Below, one piece after another: positions 36,816 to 46,890 of a stretch of 64,000 nt of DNA. The notes under the pieces were generated by a model. That model searched no databases. It was not told where the DNA came from and worked only from the letters and a program-made list of their open reading frames with translations. The stretch covers positions 2,285,477 to 2,349,476 of the forward strand of contig NC_010424.1 of NCBI RefSeq assembly GCF_000018425.1, read 5' to 3'. The position numbers and the translations under genes are program-made. This DNA is from Candidatus Desulforudis audaxviator MP104C. Lineage in GTDB: Bacteria > Bacillota > Desulfotomaculia > Desulfotomaculales > Desulforudaceae. Every line of letters begins with the position of its first letter. The stretch's first letter is position 1.

Positions 36816-37067
36816 TCGGTCGTCGGTCATCGGTGGTCGGTCGTCAGTAGGAACCAATTGGTCGTTGGTCGATCCGGAAGGACCTTTAGACCTGCCGATA
36901 ATGTAAAATTATATCATGCAACATCAGTCTATGCAAGCGCGGTGCGGCGGCAACTGCGCACACGGCGGTAACCACCGGGCGCATACCCAGACACAAAAAC
37001 CAAACAGGTCTTCCGCCGATTCACCACCCCTGTTTTCCTTCCGACGACCGATCACCGACGACTGAAG
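36816..37067. repeat. Inverted low-complexity repeats between two tRNA genes
   Basis: TCGGTCGTCGGTCATCGGTG runs from about 36816; an inverted relative (CGACGACCGATCACCGACGA) sits at about 37042-37061. The two arms flank a 190-base AT-mixed stretch that holds no gene. They look like degenerate SSR-type repeats. Confidence 0.5.
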
Positions 37068-37073
37068 ACTGAT

Positions 37074-37151
37074 TGGTGACCCCAGCGGGATTCGAACCCG
37101 CGTTACCGGCTTGAAAGGCCGGTGTCTTAGTCCACTTGACCATGGGGCCAC
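37074..37151 (-). tRNA. tRNA-Glu (anticodon UUC)
   Basis: Minus-strand cloverleaf GTGGCCCCATGGTC..., acceptor GTGGCCC/GGGTCAC, T-arm GGTTCGAATCC, anticodon loop CTTTCAA (TTC) and CCA end encoded. It decodes GAA/GAG. Confidence 0.95.
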
Positions 37152-37219
37152 GCTTCGTCCAGACAGACACGTGACTATCTTACTACAGCCCCGGAGGACT
37201 GTCAAGTTCGGTAGATGAG

Positions 37220-38551
<1,332 letters not shown>

Positions 38552-38631
38552 TCAGGCAGCAAGACATTGGCAGCTTAGTTAAGTGAAGGGTTACCAAGGC
38601 CCTGAATTTCGGTCTCCTTAGCTTTTCGGGA

Positions 38632-40008
38632 TTAGATTCTCCTGAGAATCTCCCGGGCGGCAACCACTCCGGAAGCCGAGGCCTGCACCAGACCCCGGGT
38701 CACCCCCACCCCGTCTCCGGCCGCGAACAGGTTGGCGACGGGTGTTTCCAAGTTCCTGTTCAGCGCCAGGCGGGAGGAATAGAACTTCACTTCCACCCCG
38801 TACAGCAGGGTGTAACGCGAATAGACGCCGGGGGCGATCAAATCCAGCGCCTTGAGCATCTCCACGATCCCCAGGAGGTGCCGGTACGGGAAAACCAGGC
38901 TCAAGTCTCCAGGCGTGGCTTCGGCCAGCGTGGGCGTAACCACTCCCCGGGCGATCTTCTCCGGCGTGCTCCGGCGCCCGGCGTTCAAATCCCCGAGCCG
39001 CTGCACCAGTATCCCGTCTCCCAGGAGGTTCGCCAGCCGGGCGATATACCGCCCGTAGGCGATAGGCTCCTTGAAGGGCTGGGTGAAGTTTTTGCTGACC
39101 AAGACGGCGAAATTGGTGTTTTCCGTTTTCTTATACGCGTGGGTGTGGCCGTTCACGGTGATCAGACCATCGTTGTTCTCCATGACCACCTCGCCGTAGG
39201 GGTTCATGCAGAAGGTCCGCACGCGGTCTTCAAAGGTGCGGGAGATGTAAGTGCATTTCAGTTCGTAGAAAAGCCGGGTCAGGGGCTCCATGACCACGGC
39301 CGGCAATTCGACCCGGACCCCGATGTCCACGGCGTTGTTGGTGGTGGGCACAGCCAGGCGCTGGGCCTCGCGGCTCAGCCACTCGGCGCCCTCCCGTCCG
39401 GGGGCCACGATGACATGACGACCCCTAAGCACTTCGCCGTCGGCGCACTCCACCCCGGCCACCCGGCCGTTCTCGGTCAGAATCCGGTGGACGGCCGTAC
39501 CCGTACGAATTTCAACGTGCTGCTGCAGGTATTCGTACATCTCCTGCAGGACTTCTCCACACCGCCCGGTGCCCAAATGCCTGATGGGCAGCGGCACCAA
39601 CCGCAGCTCGGCCAGGGTCGCTTTTTTCTGCAGGTCCTCGAATTGTTCCCGGTGTGCGGGGCCGTATACCTCTTCCGGGGCGCCATAACGAAGGTAGACG
39701 CGGTCCACGTAGGCGATCAGGTCCTCCAGCGCCTCCCGCCCCACGTAATCCTCCAGCATCCCGCCGACCTCGGGCGAGAGGGTCAGCTTCCCATCACTGA
39801 AAGCCCCCGCGCCGCCCCACCCGCAGAGTGTGGCGCAGGGAGTGCAGTGGCGGCAGGGCACCTGCGCCTGGCGGGACGGGCAGACCCGCTTCTTGATGTC
39901 CCGTCCTTTTTCCAGCATCACTATGGAAGGCTTCGGTTTTGCCGATACAAGCTCAAGGGCCGCGAATATACCCGCCGGCCCCGCGCCCACGATGACTACA
40001 TCGTACAT
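38632..40008 (-). CDS. FAD-dependent dehydrogenase of unknown substrate
   Basis: A 458-residue flavoprotein with N-terminal dinucleotide-binding MYDVVIVGAGPAGIFAALEL and C-terminal NLFAAGDGVGVTRGLVQASASGVVAARE. A CRHCTPCATLCGWGGAGAFSDGK segment near residue 57 is typical of the 'NAD(P)/FAD-dependent protein' family that includes FAD-dependent dehydrogenases found in clostridia. The substrate is not known. It lies between dnaB and purA and starts 12 bases after GGAGTTG. Confidence 0.88.
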   Translation of the reverse strand: MYDVVIVGAGPAGIFAALELVSAKPKPSIVMLEKGRDIKKRVCPSRQAQVPCRHCTPCATLCGWGGAGAFSDGKLTLSPEVGGMLEDYVGREALEDLIAYVDRVYLRYGAPEEVYGPAHREQFEDLQKKATLAELRLVPLPIRHLGTGRCGEVLQEMYEYLQQHVEIRTGTAVHRILTENGRVAGVECADGEVLRGRHVIVAPGREGAEWLSREAQRLAVPTTNNAVDIGVRVELPAVVMEPLTRLFYELKCTYISRTFEDRVRTFCMNPYGEVVMENNDGLITVNGHTHAYKKTENTNFAVLVSKNFTQPFKEPIAYGRYIARLANLLGDGILVQRLGDLNAGRRSTPEKIARGVVTPTLAEATPGDLSLVFPYRHLLGIVEMLKALDLIAPGVYSRYTLLYGVEVKFYSSRLALNRNLETPVANLFAAGDGVGVTRGLVQASASGVVAAREILRRI

Positions 40009-40068
40009 TTGCTCAACTCCATACCCCCGGGCGCTTAAACTTTAGCAAATAGGTCCCTGCATGTCAAA

Positions 40069-41400
40069 TCATTCGGGCTCCTTCCTCAGGGGGAAGAAGC
40101 GGGGAAACTCCTTGAAAAAGCCCAATTCCACCGTACCCACCGGCCCGTTACGCTGCTTGGCCACGATGATCTCGGCAATCGCTTTCCGATCGGTCTCCGG
40201 CCGGTAATACTCCTCACGGTAGATAAACAACACCACATCGGCGTCCTGCTCCAGGCTCCCACTCTCTCGCAGGTCGGACATCTGCGGTCTCTTTTCCTGC
40301 CTCTGCTCCACGGCGCGGGACAGCTGGGAGAGGGCCAGCACCGGGACATCCAGTTCCTTGGCCAATTCTTTCAGGCCCCGGGAAATCTGCGCGATCTCCT
40401 GCTGGCGGTTCTCCGCGCGCCGGTTGGGCTGCATCAACTGCACGTAGTCGATGATCACGAGGGCCAGGCCCCTTTCGGCCTGCAGCCTTTTGGCCCGGGC
40501 CCGGATGTCCCGCAGGGAGGCGCCTCCGGTGTCATCGATGAAAAGCGGCACGTCCTGGAGTTGGGCCGCAGCCTCGGTCAACCGTTCCCAGTCCTCGTCG
40601 CGCAGGTTTCCCGTCCGCAGACGGTGCTGGTCCACCCGGGCCTCGGCGCAGAGCAGCCGGTTGACCAACTGCTCCTTTCCCATCTCCAGACTGAACAAGG
40701 CCACCGGCAGGCCCTGACGGGCCGCCACCTCGTAGGCGATGTTCAAAGCCAGCGCCGTCTTGCCCATGCTGGGCCGCGCCGCCAGGATGATCAGGTCGGT
40801 AGGCTGCAGGCCCGAACAGAGGCGGTCCAGGTCCACAAAACCGGTGGGCACGCCGGCAATCCGGCCTTTATTAAGGTAGGTCTGCTCGATCCGCTCCAGA
40901 GCCCGGGCCAGGATATCCTTCAGGGGCACGAAGGTTCCGGGCGTGCGCCGCGCGCCCAATTCCATGATCATCTGCTCGGCCTGGTCCACCAGACGGTCGG
41001 CCGCCTCCCGCTCGTCATACCCCATCTCGGAGATCCGTGCCGCCACCGAAATCAACGTCCGAAGCAACGCCTTCTCCTCGATGATCCGGGCGTAGTACTC
41101 GATATTGGTCGCCGCCGGCACCATTTCAACCAGGGACGCCACATACGCCGCGCCCCCGACCTTCTCCAGCACTCCGTCACGGCGGAGCCGGTCGGTGACC
41201 GTAACCAGATCAACCGGTTGTCCTTCCTCCTGCAGTCCGACCACCGCCTCGTAAATCAACCGGTGACCGTGCTGATAGAAATCCCCGGGCCGGATGATGT
41301 CCGCCACCCGGTAGAAGGCTTCCGGTTCCAGAAACAGAGCGCCAAGCACGGCCTGTTCGGCGTCGATATTCTGGGGCGGGATCCGCTTAAGTTCCATTGT
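40069..41400 (-). CDS. dnaB: Replicative DNA helicase DnaB
   Basis: About 443 residues. N-terminal DnaB domain (PPQNIDAEQAVLGALFLEPEAF), linker, then RecA-like motor with Walker A ARPSMGKTALALN, SLEMGKEQLVNRLL and LVIIDYVQLMQ. ATG 41400 overlaps the rplI end by 14 bases and follows GAGGTCG, so the start of dnaB is inside rplI. This rplI-dnaB order is standard for Firmicutes. Confidence 0.97.
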   Translation of the reverse strand, partial: TMELKRIPPQNIDAEQAVLGALFLEPEAFYRVADIIRPGDFYQHGHRLIYEAVVGLQEEGQPVDLVTVTDRLRRDGVLEKVGGAAYVASLVEMVPAATNIEYYARIIEEKALLRTLISVAARISEMGYDEREAADRLVDQAEQMIMELGARRTPGTFVPLKDILARALERIEQTYLNKGRIAGVPTGFVDLDRLCSGLQPTDLIILAARPSMGKTALALNIAYEVAARQGLPVALFSLEMGKEQLVNRLLCAEARVDQHRLRTGNLRDEDWERLTEAAAQLQDVPLFIDDTGGASLRDIRARAKRLQAERGLALVIIDYVQLMQPNRRAENRQQEIAQISRGLKELAKELDVPVLALSQLSRAVEQRQEKRPQMSDLRESGSLEQDADVVLFIYREEYYRPETDRKAIAEIIVAKQRNGPVGTVELGFFKEFPRFFPLRKEPE

Positions 41401-41839
41401 CCACGACCTCGACCTCAAACTCGACCTGTACGCCCGGGTGCAGGCGCGCCAGCACCGGGAATTTACCCAGACTTCTAATTGGCTCTTTCAACTCCAGCTT
41501 TTTGCGGTCAATCTTCAGATTGTGCCGGGCCGCCAGCGCAGCGGCAATATCCTTGTTTCCCACCGAGCCGAAAAGCTTCCCGCCCTCCCCGGCTCTTGCC
41601 GGGATCCGCACAGTAAGCCCTTTCAACCCGGCCGCCACCTTGCGGGCCTGAGCCGCCAGCCGTTCCACCCTCTCTTCCCGGGCCTGGTCCAGCCGGGCCA
41701 GCTCCTTGATCCGGCCCGGAGTGGCCTCCTCGGCCAGCCCTTTCGGAATCAGGTAGTTGCGGCCGTAACCCTCGGCCACCTTCACCACCTGGCCCCGGAT
41801 ACCCAGACCGGCCACATCTTTCAATAACACCACTTTCAA
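41387..41839 (-). CDS. rplI: Ribosomal protein bL9
   Basis: A 150-residue large-subunit protein: N-terminal KVVLLKDVAGLGIRGQVVKVAEGYGRNYLIPKGLA, long central helix, then C-terminal domain LFGSVGNKDIAAAL. TTG 41839 follows AAAGGAGG at nine bases and puts the start at the invariant KVVLL; the longer frame to 41875 is not used. Its last codons overlap dnaB. Confidence 0.96.
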   Translation of the reverse strand: MKVVLLKDVAGLGIRGQVVKVAEGYGRNYLIPKGLAEEATPGRIKELARLDQAREERVERLAAQARKVAAGLKGLTVRIPARAGEGGKLFGSVGNKDIAAALAARHNLKIDRKKLELKEPIRSLGKFPVLARLHPGVQVEFEVEVVDNGT

Positions 41840-42774
41840 AATTCCCGCCTCCTTTGCTCGAAAAAGGTCCGGCAATCCACCCAGGCGTCAAGAAAACCGG
41901 CGCAAACCAGGAGTACCGCGGTCATCGGCCAGTTCAGCACCGCTCCTGCCAGAAGCAGGAGCTTCAACCACCGCGGCGCCGTAAGCTCACGGTACAGGTA
42001 GACGGTCAGCGTGAGGCCTCCCAGCATGTACGTGACGGCGGTGATGAACAGGAGATTCCGGCCGATATCGGCCGCCGCCTCAAATGACCACTGGTCGCCG
42101 CCCAGGGTCAACGCCAGGCCAGCGGTCACCACCCAGATGAACTGCCACGGAAGCCGCCAGCGGTGCAGCTCCGGTTCCGGTCCCTGCAAGTAGTTCAGAC
42201 GTTTCAGGCTGGCGGCGGTCAGGAAAAACCCGGCCCAAGCGGCGATGACGGCCCAGGCGATGAAGCTCCCGGGCAGGAGCATCACCACCACCGGGAGAAT
42301 CTGCTCCAGGGATTCGGAATGTTTTTCGGCCGTCAACGCCGCCGCCAGTTCATAGGGGTTTTCCCCCAGCGCCAGGAAGGAAACGGCAAGGTTCGCCGCG
42401 GCCAAGGTTACGGCCAGTGCCAGACCGGCGGCCAGGGTCTTCCGGTGGGCCACGCCGTTTTTGAAACAAAACCCGAACAAAAATCCCAGGATCCCCGACT
42501 CCGCCAGGATTATCAGCGTGACGAAGGCTCCGAAAAGGACCGCCGTCAGCAGTGCGGCCGCACCTAGGATCACCAGGGCGTAAACAGCACTGTGACGGTA
42601 GGTGACCACGGCCGTCAGCACCGTGATCGCCAGGCCGCAAAAGGGAAACAACAACGGGAGCAGAATGCCGGCCGCGGACAGCACGGCACAGGCCAGGCTC
42701 AAGAGAACCCCTTCGCGCAGGTCCCCCGGCTTGAACAAAAATATCACCCCGCGTGGTTTCTTGACATCAAACAT
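41836..42774 (-). CDS. yybS: YybS-like multi-pass membrane protein (DUF2232)
   Basis: About 312 residues with eight or so hydrophobic helices, beginning MFDVKKPRGVIFLFKPGDLREG. Matches the DUF2232/YybS family, which in Bacillus also sits between rpsR and rplI. Its 3' end overlaps the rplI start by four bases. Function unknown; a membrane ECF-type or envelope role has been proposed. Upstream frame to 43056 is not supported. Confidence 0.85.
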   Translation of the reverse strand: MFDVKKPRGVIFLFKPGDLREGVLLSLACAVLSAAGILLPLLFPFCGLAITVLTAVVTYRHSAVYALVILGAAALLTAVLFGAFVTLIILAESGILGFLFGFCFKNGVAHRKTLAAGLALAVTLAAANLAVSFLALGENPYELAAALTAEKHSESLEQILPVVVMLLPGSFIAWAVIAAWAGFFLTAASLKRLNYLQGPEPELHRWRLPWQFIWVVTAGLALTLGGDQWSFEAAADIGRNLLFITAVTYMLGGLTLTVYLYRELTAPRWLKLLLLAGAVLNWPMTAVLLVCAGFLDAWVDCRTFFEQRRREF

Positions 42775-42818
42775 GCTCACTGATTCGCCGGGTCCGTTGT
42801 CATTCCTGCGGCCCAAGG

Positions 42819-42844
42819 AAAAAGCGCCGCTGGCGGCGCTTTTC
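42819..42844 (-). terminator. Rho-independent terminator after rpsR
   Basis: Stem GCGCCG/CGGCGC with loop CTGG, flanked by AAAA and TTTT, located between rpsR and yybS on the minus strand. It closes the rpsF-ssb-rpsR unit, though some read-through to yybS is likely. Confidence 0.85.
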
Positions 42845-42872
42845 GGTGCTAAATCGGTATGGCTTAGGCTGA

Positions 42873-43100
42873 TCAGTCGGTGCTGAAGGGCAACAAAGCC
42901 ATGTGCCGGGACCGCTTGATTGATACCGTGAGCATCCGCTGGTGATGCGCGCAGTTGCCGGTGATCCGCCGCGGCAGAATCTTGCCGCGCTCGGTGATGT
43001 ATTTTTTCAGCCGGGGCGTGTCTTTGTAATCGATAACCGCGATCTTGTCGACGCAAAAGCTGCAGATCTTCTTCTTGCGCCGACCCCGGTCACGTTTCAT
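42873..43100 (-). CDS. rpsR: Ribosomal protein bS18
   Basis: A 75-residue small-subunit protein with the motif [32 protein letters not shown]. An N-terminal CSFC pair and a later CAHH look like the zinc-type form seen in some Firmicutes. Third gene of rpsF-ssb-rpsR. Confidence 0.96.
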   Translation of the reverse strand: MKRDRGRRKKKICSFCVDKIAVIDYKDTPRLKKYITERGKILPRRITGNCAHHQRMLTVSIKRSRHMALLPFSTD

Positions 43101-43143
43101 TCTCTGACCTCCTCAAAAGAGAGCTTCTTAGAAAAACTGCTGC

Positions 43144-43572
43144 TTAAAACGGCAGTGGTTCGTCATCGTCGGAAAAATCAATCTCGTTCCGGTAGGGTTG
43201 TCCTTCACCTGATTTGACCTGCTCATTCTGGTCGTGCGGTGTGCCCAGACCTCGCGGTCCGTCCAGAAACCGGACGTTATCGGCGATCACCTCGGCCACC
43301 TTGCGCCGGATACCCTGGTTGTCCTCATACGACCGCAACTCCAGGCGCCCCTCCACACACACAAGCCGCCCCTTGCCCAGATGCCGCGCACAAGTCTCAC
43401 CCAGTTTGCGCCAGGCCACCACGTCGATGAAATCGGTACCCCGGTTCCCCTGTTTGTCCACAAAGGGGCGATCGACCGCCACGGTGAACCCGGCCACCGG
43501 TGTCCCGCTCGGCGTGTACCGGAGTTCGGGATCCCTGGCCAGACGCCCGATCAGGATTATTTTGTTTAACAT
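43144..43572 (-). CDS. ssb: Single-stranded DNA-binding protein
   Basis: A 142-residue OB-fold protein starting MLNKIILIGRLARDPELRYTPSGTPVAGFTVAVDR, with a short linker and acidic tail ending DDDEPLPF that recruits partner proteins. It lies between rpsF and rpsR, the standard order. Confidence 0.97.
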   Translation of the reverse strand: MLNKIILIGRLARDPELRYTPSGTPVAGFTVAVDRPFVDKQGNRGTDFIDVVAWRKLGETCARHLGKGRLVCVEGRLELRSYEDNQGIRRKVAEVIADNVRFLDGPRGLGTPHDQNEQVKSGEGQPYRNEIDFSDDDEPLPF

Positions 43573-43594
43573 AATCCCTCCGCCGTTTCGGTTA

Positions 43595-43879
43595 TTAATC
43601 CTCGCGAATGATCATGTGGCGAAGCAATCCGTCCGTGATCCTGAACACCCGGTCCAGTTCCTGGGCCGCGGCGTGCTCCGCCCGGCATTTCATCACCACG
43701 TAATGGCCTTCGCGGTAATCTTTGATCTCGTAGGCCAGACGTCTCTTGCCCCAGCGGTTCAGTTCGGTGATTTCCCCATCCCGGTCGGTGATGATCTTAC
43801 TGAACTTCTCGATCAGCTGCGTTGACTCCTCATCTTCCAGGTCGGGTTTCAGGATGTACATTACCTCGTACTGCCGCAC
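43595..43879 (-). CDS. rpsF: Ribosomal protein bS6
   Basis: A 94-residue small-subunit protein, MRQYEVMYILKPDLEDEE ... NRWGKRRLAYEIKDYREGHYVVMKC. First gene of its operon; ribosome site AGGAGG precedes it, and a strong promoter lies 76 bases upstream. Confidence 0.97.
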   Translation of the reverse strand: MRQYEVMYILKPDLEDEESTQLIEKFSKIITDRDGEITELNRWGKRRLAYEIKDYREGHYVVMKCRAEHAAAQELDRVFRITDGLLRHMIIRED

Positions 43880-43954
43880 TTACTACACCTCCTCCCTACG
43901 GACTGACGGCCCCCGAAGGGGCAGGGTGGAAAAACGAAGGGCAGACTCTTCCAT

Positions 43955-43983
43955 ATGATAGCCTAATTCGAGAGGAGCGTCAA
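43955..43983 (-). promoter_or_regulatory. Sigma-A-type promoter for rpsF-ssb-rpsR
   Basis: TTGACG (43983-43978), 17-base spacer, TATCAT (43960-43955) on the minus strand. It points at rpsF. Confidence 0.7.
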
Positions 43984-44292
43984 GGAAAACACGGTCGCTG
44001 CTGTTGGCCGCTTCCCTGGAATCTCACCCGAAGCAGTATCATCCAGATTACTTTCTCCCCGCGCCATTTGCCGTCAACACGGCTTCGCCGCACGACAAAT
44101 ACTCCCGAGCCAAGCCGGCCCGGGGGATTTGCGTTCTATGAACGGTGGGGACAAGCATCACCTCGTCAGCGAGCACCTGCTGCCTGACCCCGGGGGAGGA
44201 GCGTTGGCTCCGCTACGTCCGGACCAATGCGCTGACCCCACCGTCGGCCGCTGTCCCGCCTAAGGCAACGCGGCCCGCGGCCCGGAGCATTG
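43984..44292. other. Intergenic region, rpsF promoter to hairpin pair, no gene
   Basis: Holds a spaced inverted repeat, ACGGTGGGG at 44142-44150 and CCCCACCGT at 44236-44244, about 103 bases end to end, which could be the ends of a small mobile element. I see no gene; a short ORF on the plus strand lacks coding character. Confidence 0.4.
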
Positions 44293-44337
44293 CCGCCCTT
44301 ATGAGGGCGGAAGACCCTCCGGCCTCCGGAGGGTCTT
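44293..44337 (-). terminator. Tandem hairpins downstream of the 44.4-45.1 kb gene
   Basis: A 12-bp hairpin AAGACCCTCCGG/CCGGAGGGTCTT with a 3-base loop (44311-44337) abuts a second CCGCCCT/AGGGCGG hairpin (44293-44310). They lie 40 bases after the minus-strand gene end. There is no clear T tract, so termination may be Rho-aided. Confidence 0.6.
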
Positions 44338-44376
44338 GATAAGGAGCGAATGTGTGTTTTTGAATTGCAGCCTTCT

Positions 44377-45054
44377 TTAGAAGTGGCGCTCCATCATGCT
44401 CCGCGGGATGGATACCCGCTTCCGGGAGCGCGGGGCGTCCTCCGGCCCGCGCAAGGCCCACTTCAACAACCAGGCCCCGGTTACCGCGACCGCGCCGGTC
44501 AACAACAGAACGATCGGAACCCCCGGGTTCAGCCAGCCACGCAGCGCCAGCGCGGCGGCCGCCAGCAGGTCCGCCGCCCGTCCCAGAAAATGCAACTGAC
44601 TCTCCATTATAAGGCCCACGGCAAAAACACCTGCCAGAACGGCGAACCCTTTAAGGCCGCCCGTTTTCACCCGGCCAACCCGGTCCAAGGACCGGTCCCA
44701 CACGTCCGCCCCCCAACGGCCGGTCAGGGCGAGTATCCCCTCGCGTCTGGGTTGGGGCGCGTAAAAATCGTCGGGCTCCTCGGCATAATAATAGTAGTCG
44801 AGATCCCGCTCGTGGCGCTCATCCCACAAAGGCTCCTCCGGCCCGGCCGGCCGTTCCGTTGGCCTGAATCCGGTTCTCTCCGGCGTCTTTCTTTCTTCCC
44901 GGTAGGAGTCCCGGTAGCTCGGGCCAAGACTCACGCAAGCCCACCTGGTTGTCTCCGCTTTCTCGGCGCCTGCCGTTAACCGGTCATCCCGGCGCCGACT
45001 CCGGACCCGGTACTTTCGAACCCGTTTATGATCAATATCCATCATTCTGGACAT
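44377..45054 (-). CDS. Membrane protein of unknown function with long charged N-terminus
   Basis: About 225 residues: a highly charged, Arg/Tyr-rich N-terminal region (KRVRKYRVRSRRRDDR, DLDYYYYAEEPDDFY) and two hydrophobic helices (GFAVLAGVFAVGLIMESQL and VPIVLLLTGAVAVTGAWLLKW). ATG 45054 follows GGAGG at eight bases. The frame stays open 85 codons upstream but that region resembles a frameshifted extension (see the note at 45314-45472). I do not recognise a family. Confidence 0.6.
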   Translation of the reverse strand: MSRMMDIDHKRVRKYRVRSRRRDDRLTAGAEKAETTRWACVSLGPSYRDSYREERKTPERTGFRPTERPAGPEEPLWDERHERDLDYYYYAEEPDDFYAPQPRREGILALTGRWGADVWDRSLDRVGRVKTGGLKGFAVLAGVFAVGLIMESQLHFLGRAADLLAAAALALRGWLNPGVPIVLLLTGAVAVTGAWLLKWALRGPEDAPRSRKRVSIPRSMMERHF

Positions 45055-45313
45055 ATTCGTATCCTCCCCTCCCCGGGAAGGCCTCCGGCGGGCGGCCCGG
45101 TGCCCAACCCGGCCTTCCCCGGGATACTTGCCGACATCCAAAAAGTGCTGTGCTGGGCCTAGATAAGTTACCCACAGTTTAAACGCAGTCCCCGGTTTAG
45201 GTACGCAATCGCAGCCACTGTTTTGTTTGCGTGCGCCGCGCCACCTGAACGGTAAGCGGGTGAATATTCCGGCTAGTCCGGAAACCGCTATGATCGCTAT
45301 GCCGGCCAACGGA

Positions 45314-45472
45314 TTAAGGCAATCCGCTTCCGGTGCAGCCGGCTCCCAGTCTGCCTGTCCCCGGACCGCGTACCCGGCATTGTCTCCGGGAGGCGGCCCC
45401 GGCCACCAGGCAAAGTCCCATAACCATGAGTACCGCCAGGGCTTTGGGCCACCAACCTCGCCTGTTAGTCAT
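45314..45472 (-). CDS. Small possible membrane or frameshifted ORF
   Basis: 52 codons from ATG 45472, with GGGGGTG upstream and a signal-like run GWWPKALAVLMVMGLCLVAGA. A +1 shift in the middle continues as an open frame with a further membrane helix (NPLAGIAIIAVSGLAGIF) that is in frame with the 44377-45054 gene. It could be a decayed N-terminus or a real small protein. Evidence is weak. Confidence 0.3.
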   Translation of the reverse strand: MTNRRGWWPKALAVLMVMGLCLVAGAASRRQCRVRGPGTGRLGAGCTGSGLP

Positions 45473-45786
45473 CTGCTTTCACCCCCGGGCCCTGGCCCTT
45501 CTCCCGTGTCCCACGGGCGTCTTCCCGCCCCGGCTGGCGTGGCAGGCTTGCTGGAACCTGCCGGCCGGGGATTTATTATGGAGTTGTCTGGAACCGCCTA
45601 CCAACCACCCCAAGAAGGCGACCTGATCCTCTCATTCACGGTAGGACACTCCTCCCTCGTTTCCATATCATACCATATAGCCGCAAGCCCGGTCTGGGCC
45701 GACCTGGCAAGAACAGCGCCCTCAAGCCCGCCCAGAGCCTTCGGCTCATCCGCATGCGGCCATTTATGGAAGCGCCTGGAAGTGTT
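45473..45786. other. Intergenic region after ychF, no feature seen
   Basis: About 310 bases between ychF's stop and the small ORF. GC-rich; overlapping open frames on the plus strand have no ribosome site and read as shadows. Confidence 0.4.
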
Positions 45787-46890
45787 TTAGCTGGTGCTGG
45801 TGACGTTGAACCGGAAGTAGATGATGTCGCCGTCCCGAACCTGATAGTCCCGGCCTTCGATCCGAATGCGGCCCTGCTCCCGGGCTGCGTTCAGGTCACC
45901 GGATTTCTCCACCTCGGCGAAAGACAGAACTTCCGCGCGGATAAAGCCGCGGGCAAAGTCGGTGTGGATCTTTCCGGCCGCCTCCAACGCCGTGGTGCCC
46001 CGCCTGACCGTCCAGGCCCGTAGTTCGGGGCGACGCGTAGTAAAAAAGGTGACCAGGTCGAGAAGGTTGTAGCCGGCCCGGACCAGGGCACGGACGGACG
46101 GTTCCGTCAGGCCCGCGTCGGCCAGAAAAACCTCTTTGTCGGCTGGTTCCAGTTCGGCCAGTTCGGCCTCAAAAGAGGCTGAAAGTACCACCACGGGGGC
46201 CCCTTCAGCGCGGGCGTGTTCGAAAAGGGCGGCTAGCGCGGGGCCTGGGGGGCGGCCGAGGTCGGACTCGGCGACGTTGGCCACGTAGACCGCCGGGCGG
46301 GCCGTAAGCAGATGGAGCCCCCGCGCGTGCTCGCTCTCCGCGGCATCCAGCAACTGGCGGCGCACCGGGAGACCCTCGTTGAGCCCGGCTTCCAGGCGAC
46401 GCAGGACCGCCGCCTCGGACCGGTGGGCCGCGTCACCGAGACGGGCCGCTTTTTCGATGCGATCCAGGCGGCGGGCGATCGTTTCCAGGTCCGCCAGGCA
46501 AAGTTCGGTATCCACCGTCTGCACGTCGCGGACCGGGTCCACTCCGCCCTCGACGTGGCTCACCTGCGGGTCCGTAAACAGGCGGACCACGTGCACGACG
46601 GCGTCGACTTCACGAATGTGGGCGAGAAAGCGGTTGCCGAGTCCTTCCCCGCGGGAAGCGCCCCGTACCAGGCCGGCGATGTCCACGAAGTGGACGGACG
46701 CCGGGGTGATCTTTTCCGGACGAACCATCCGGGCCAGTGTCTCCAGGCGGGCATCGGGGACCGGAACCATTCCGGCGTTGGGCTCAATGGTGCAGAACGG
46801 GTAGGGCGCGACTGCCGCCCCGGCTCCGGTGAGGGCGTTGAAAAGGGTGGTTTTCCCGGCGTTGGGCAGGCCGATGATTCCTAACTTAAC
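45787..46890 (-). CDS. ychF: Redox-regulated ATPase/GTPase YchF, non-standard start
   Basis: About 367 residues, normal for YchF/OLA1. The P-loop is KLGIIGLPNAGKTTLFNALTG, followed by G3 VDIAGLVRGAS and the coiled middle; C-terminal TGS-like domain TFFTTRRPELRAWTV. To include the P-loop the frame must begin at GTT 46890 (one base from GTG); no ATG, GTG or TTG is available in frame before residue 41, where an upstream stop (TGA) closes the frame. AGGGTGA sits seven bases before that GTT. The next ATG (46770) would delete the P-loop. The DUF951 stop overlaps its first codons. Confidence 0.85.
   Translation of the reverse strand, partial: VKLGIIGLPNAGKTTLFNALTGAGAAVAPYPFCTIEPNAGMVPVPDARLETLARMVRPEKITPASVHFVDIAGLVRGASRGEGLGNRFLAHIREVDAVVHVVRLFTDPQVSHVEGGVDPVRDVQTVDTELCLADLETIARRLDRIEKAARLGDAAHRSEAAVLRRLEAGLNEGLPVRRQLLDAAESEHARGLHLLTARPAVYVANVAESDLGRPPGPALAALFEHARAEGAPVVVLSASFEAELAELEPADKEVFLADAGLTEPSVRALVRAGYNLLDLVTFFTTRRPELRAWTVRRGTTALEAAGKIHTDFARGFIRAEVLSFAEVEKSGDLNAAREQGRIRIEGRDYQVRDGDIIYFRFNVTSTS

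Noticed and set aside
44142..44244. ACGGTGGGG...CCCCACCGT as the ends of a small mobile element
   Set aside because: Only nine bases per arm and no transposase or copies visible; chance cannot be excluded.
45227..45790. 187-codon plus-strand ORF
   Set aside because: Pro/Gly/Ala/Ser-rich shadow composition, no ribosome site, overlaps a minus-strand candidate.
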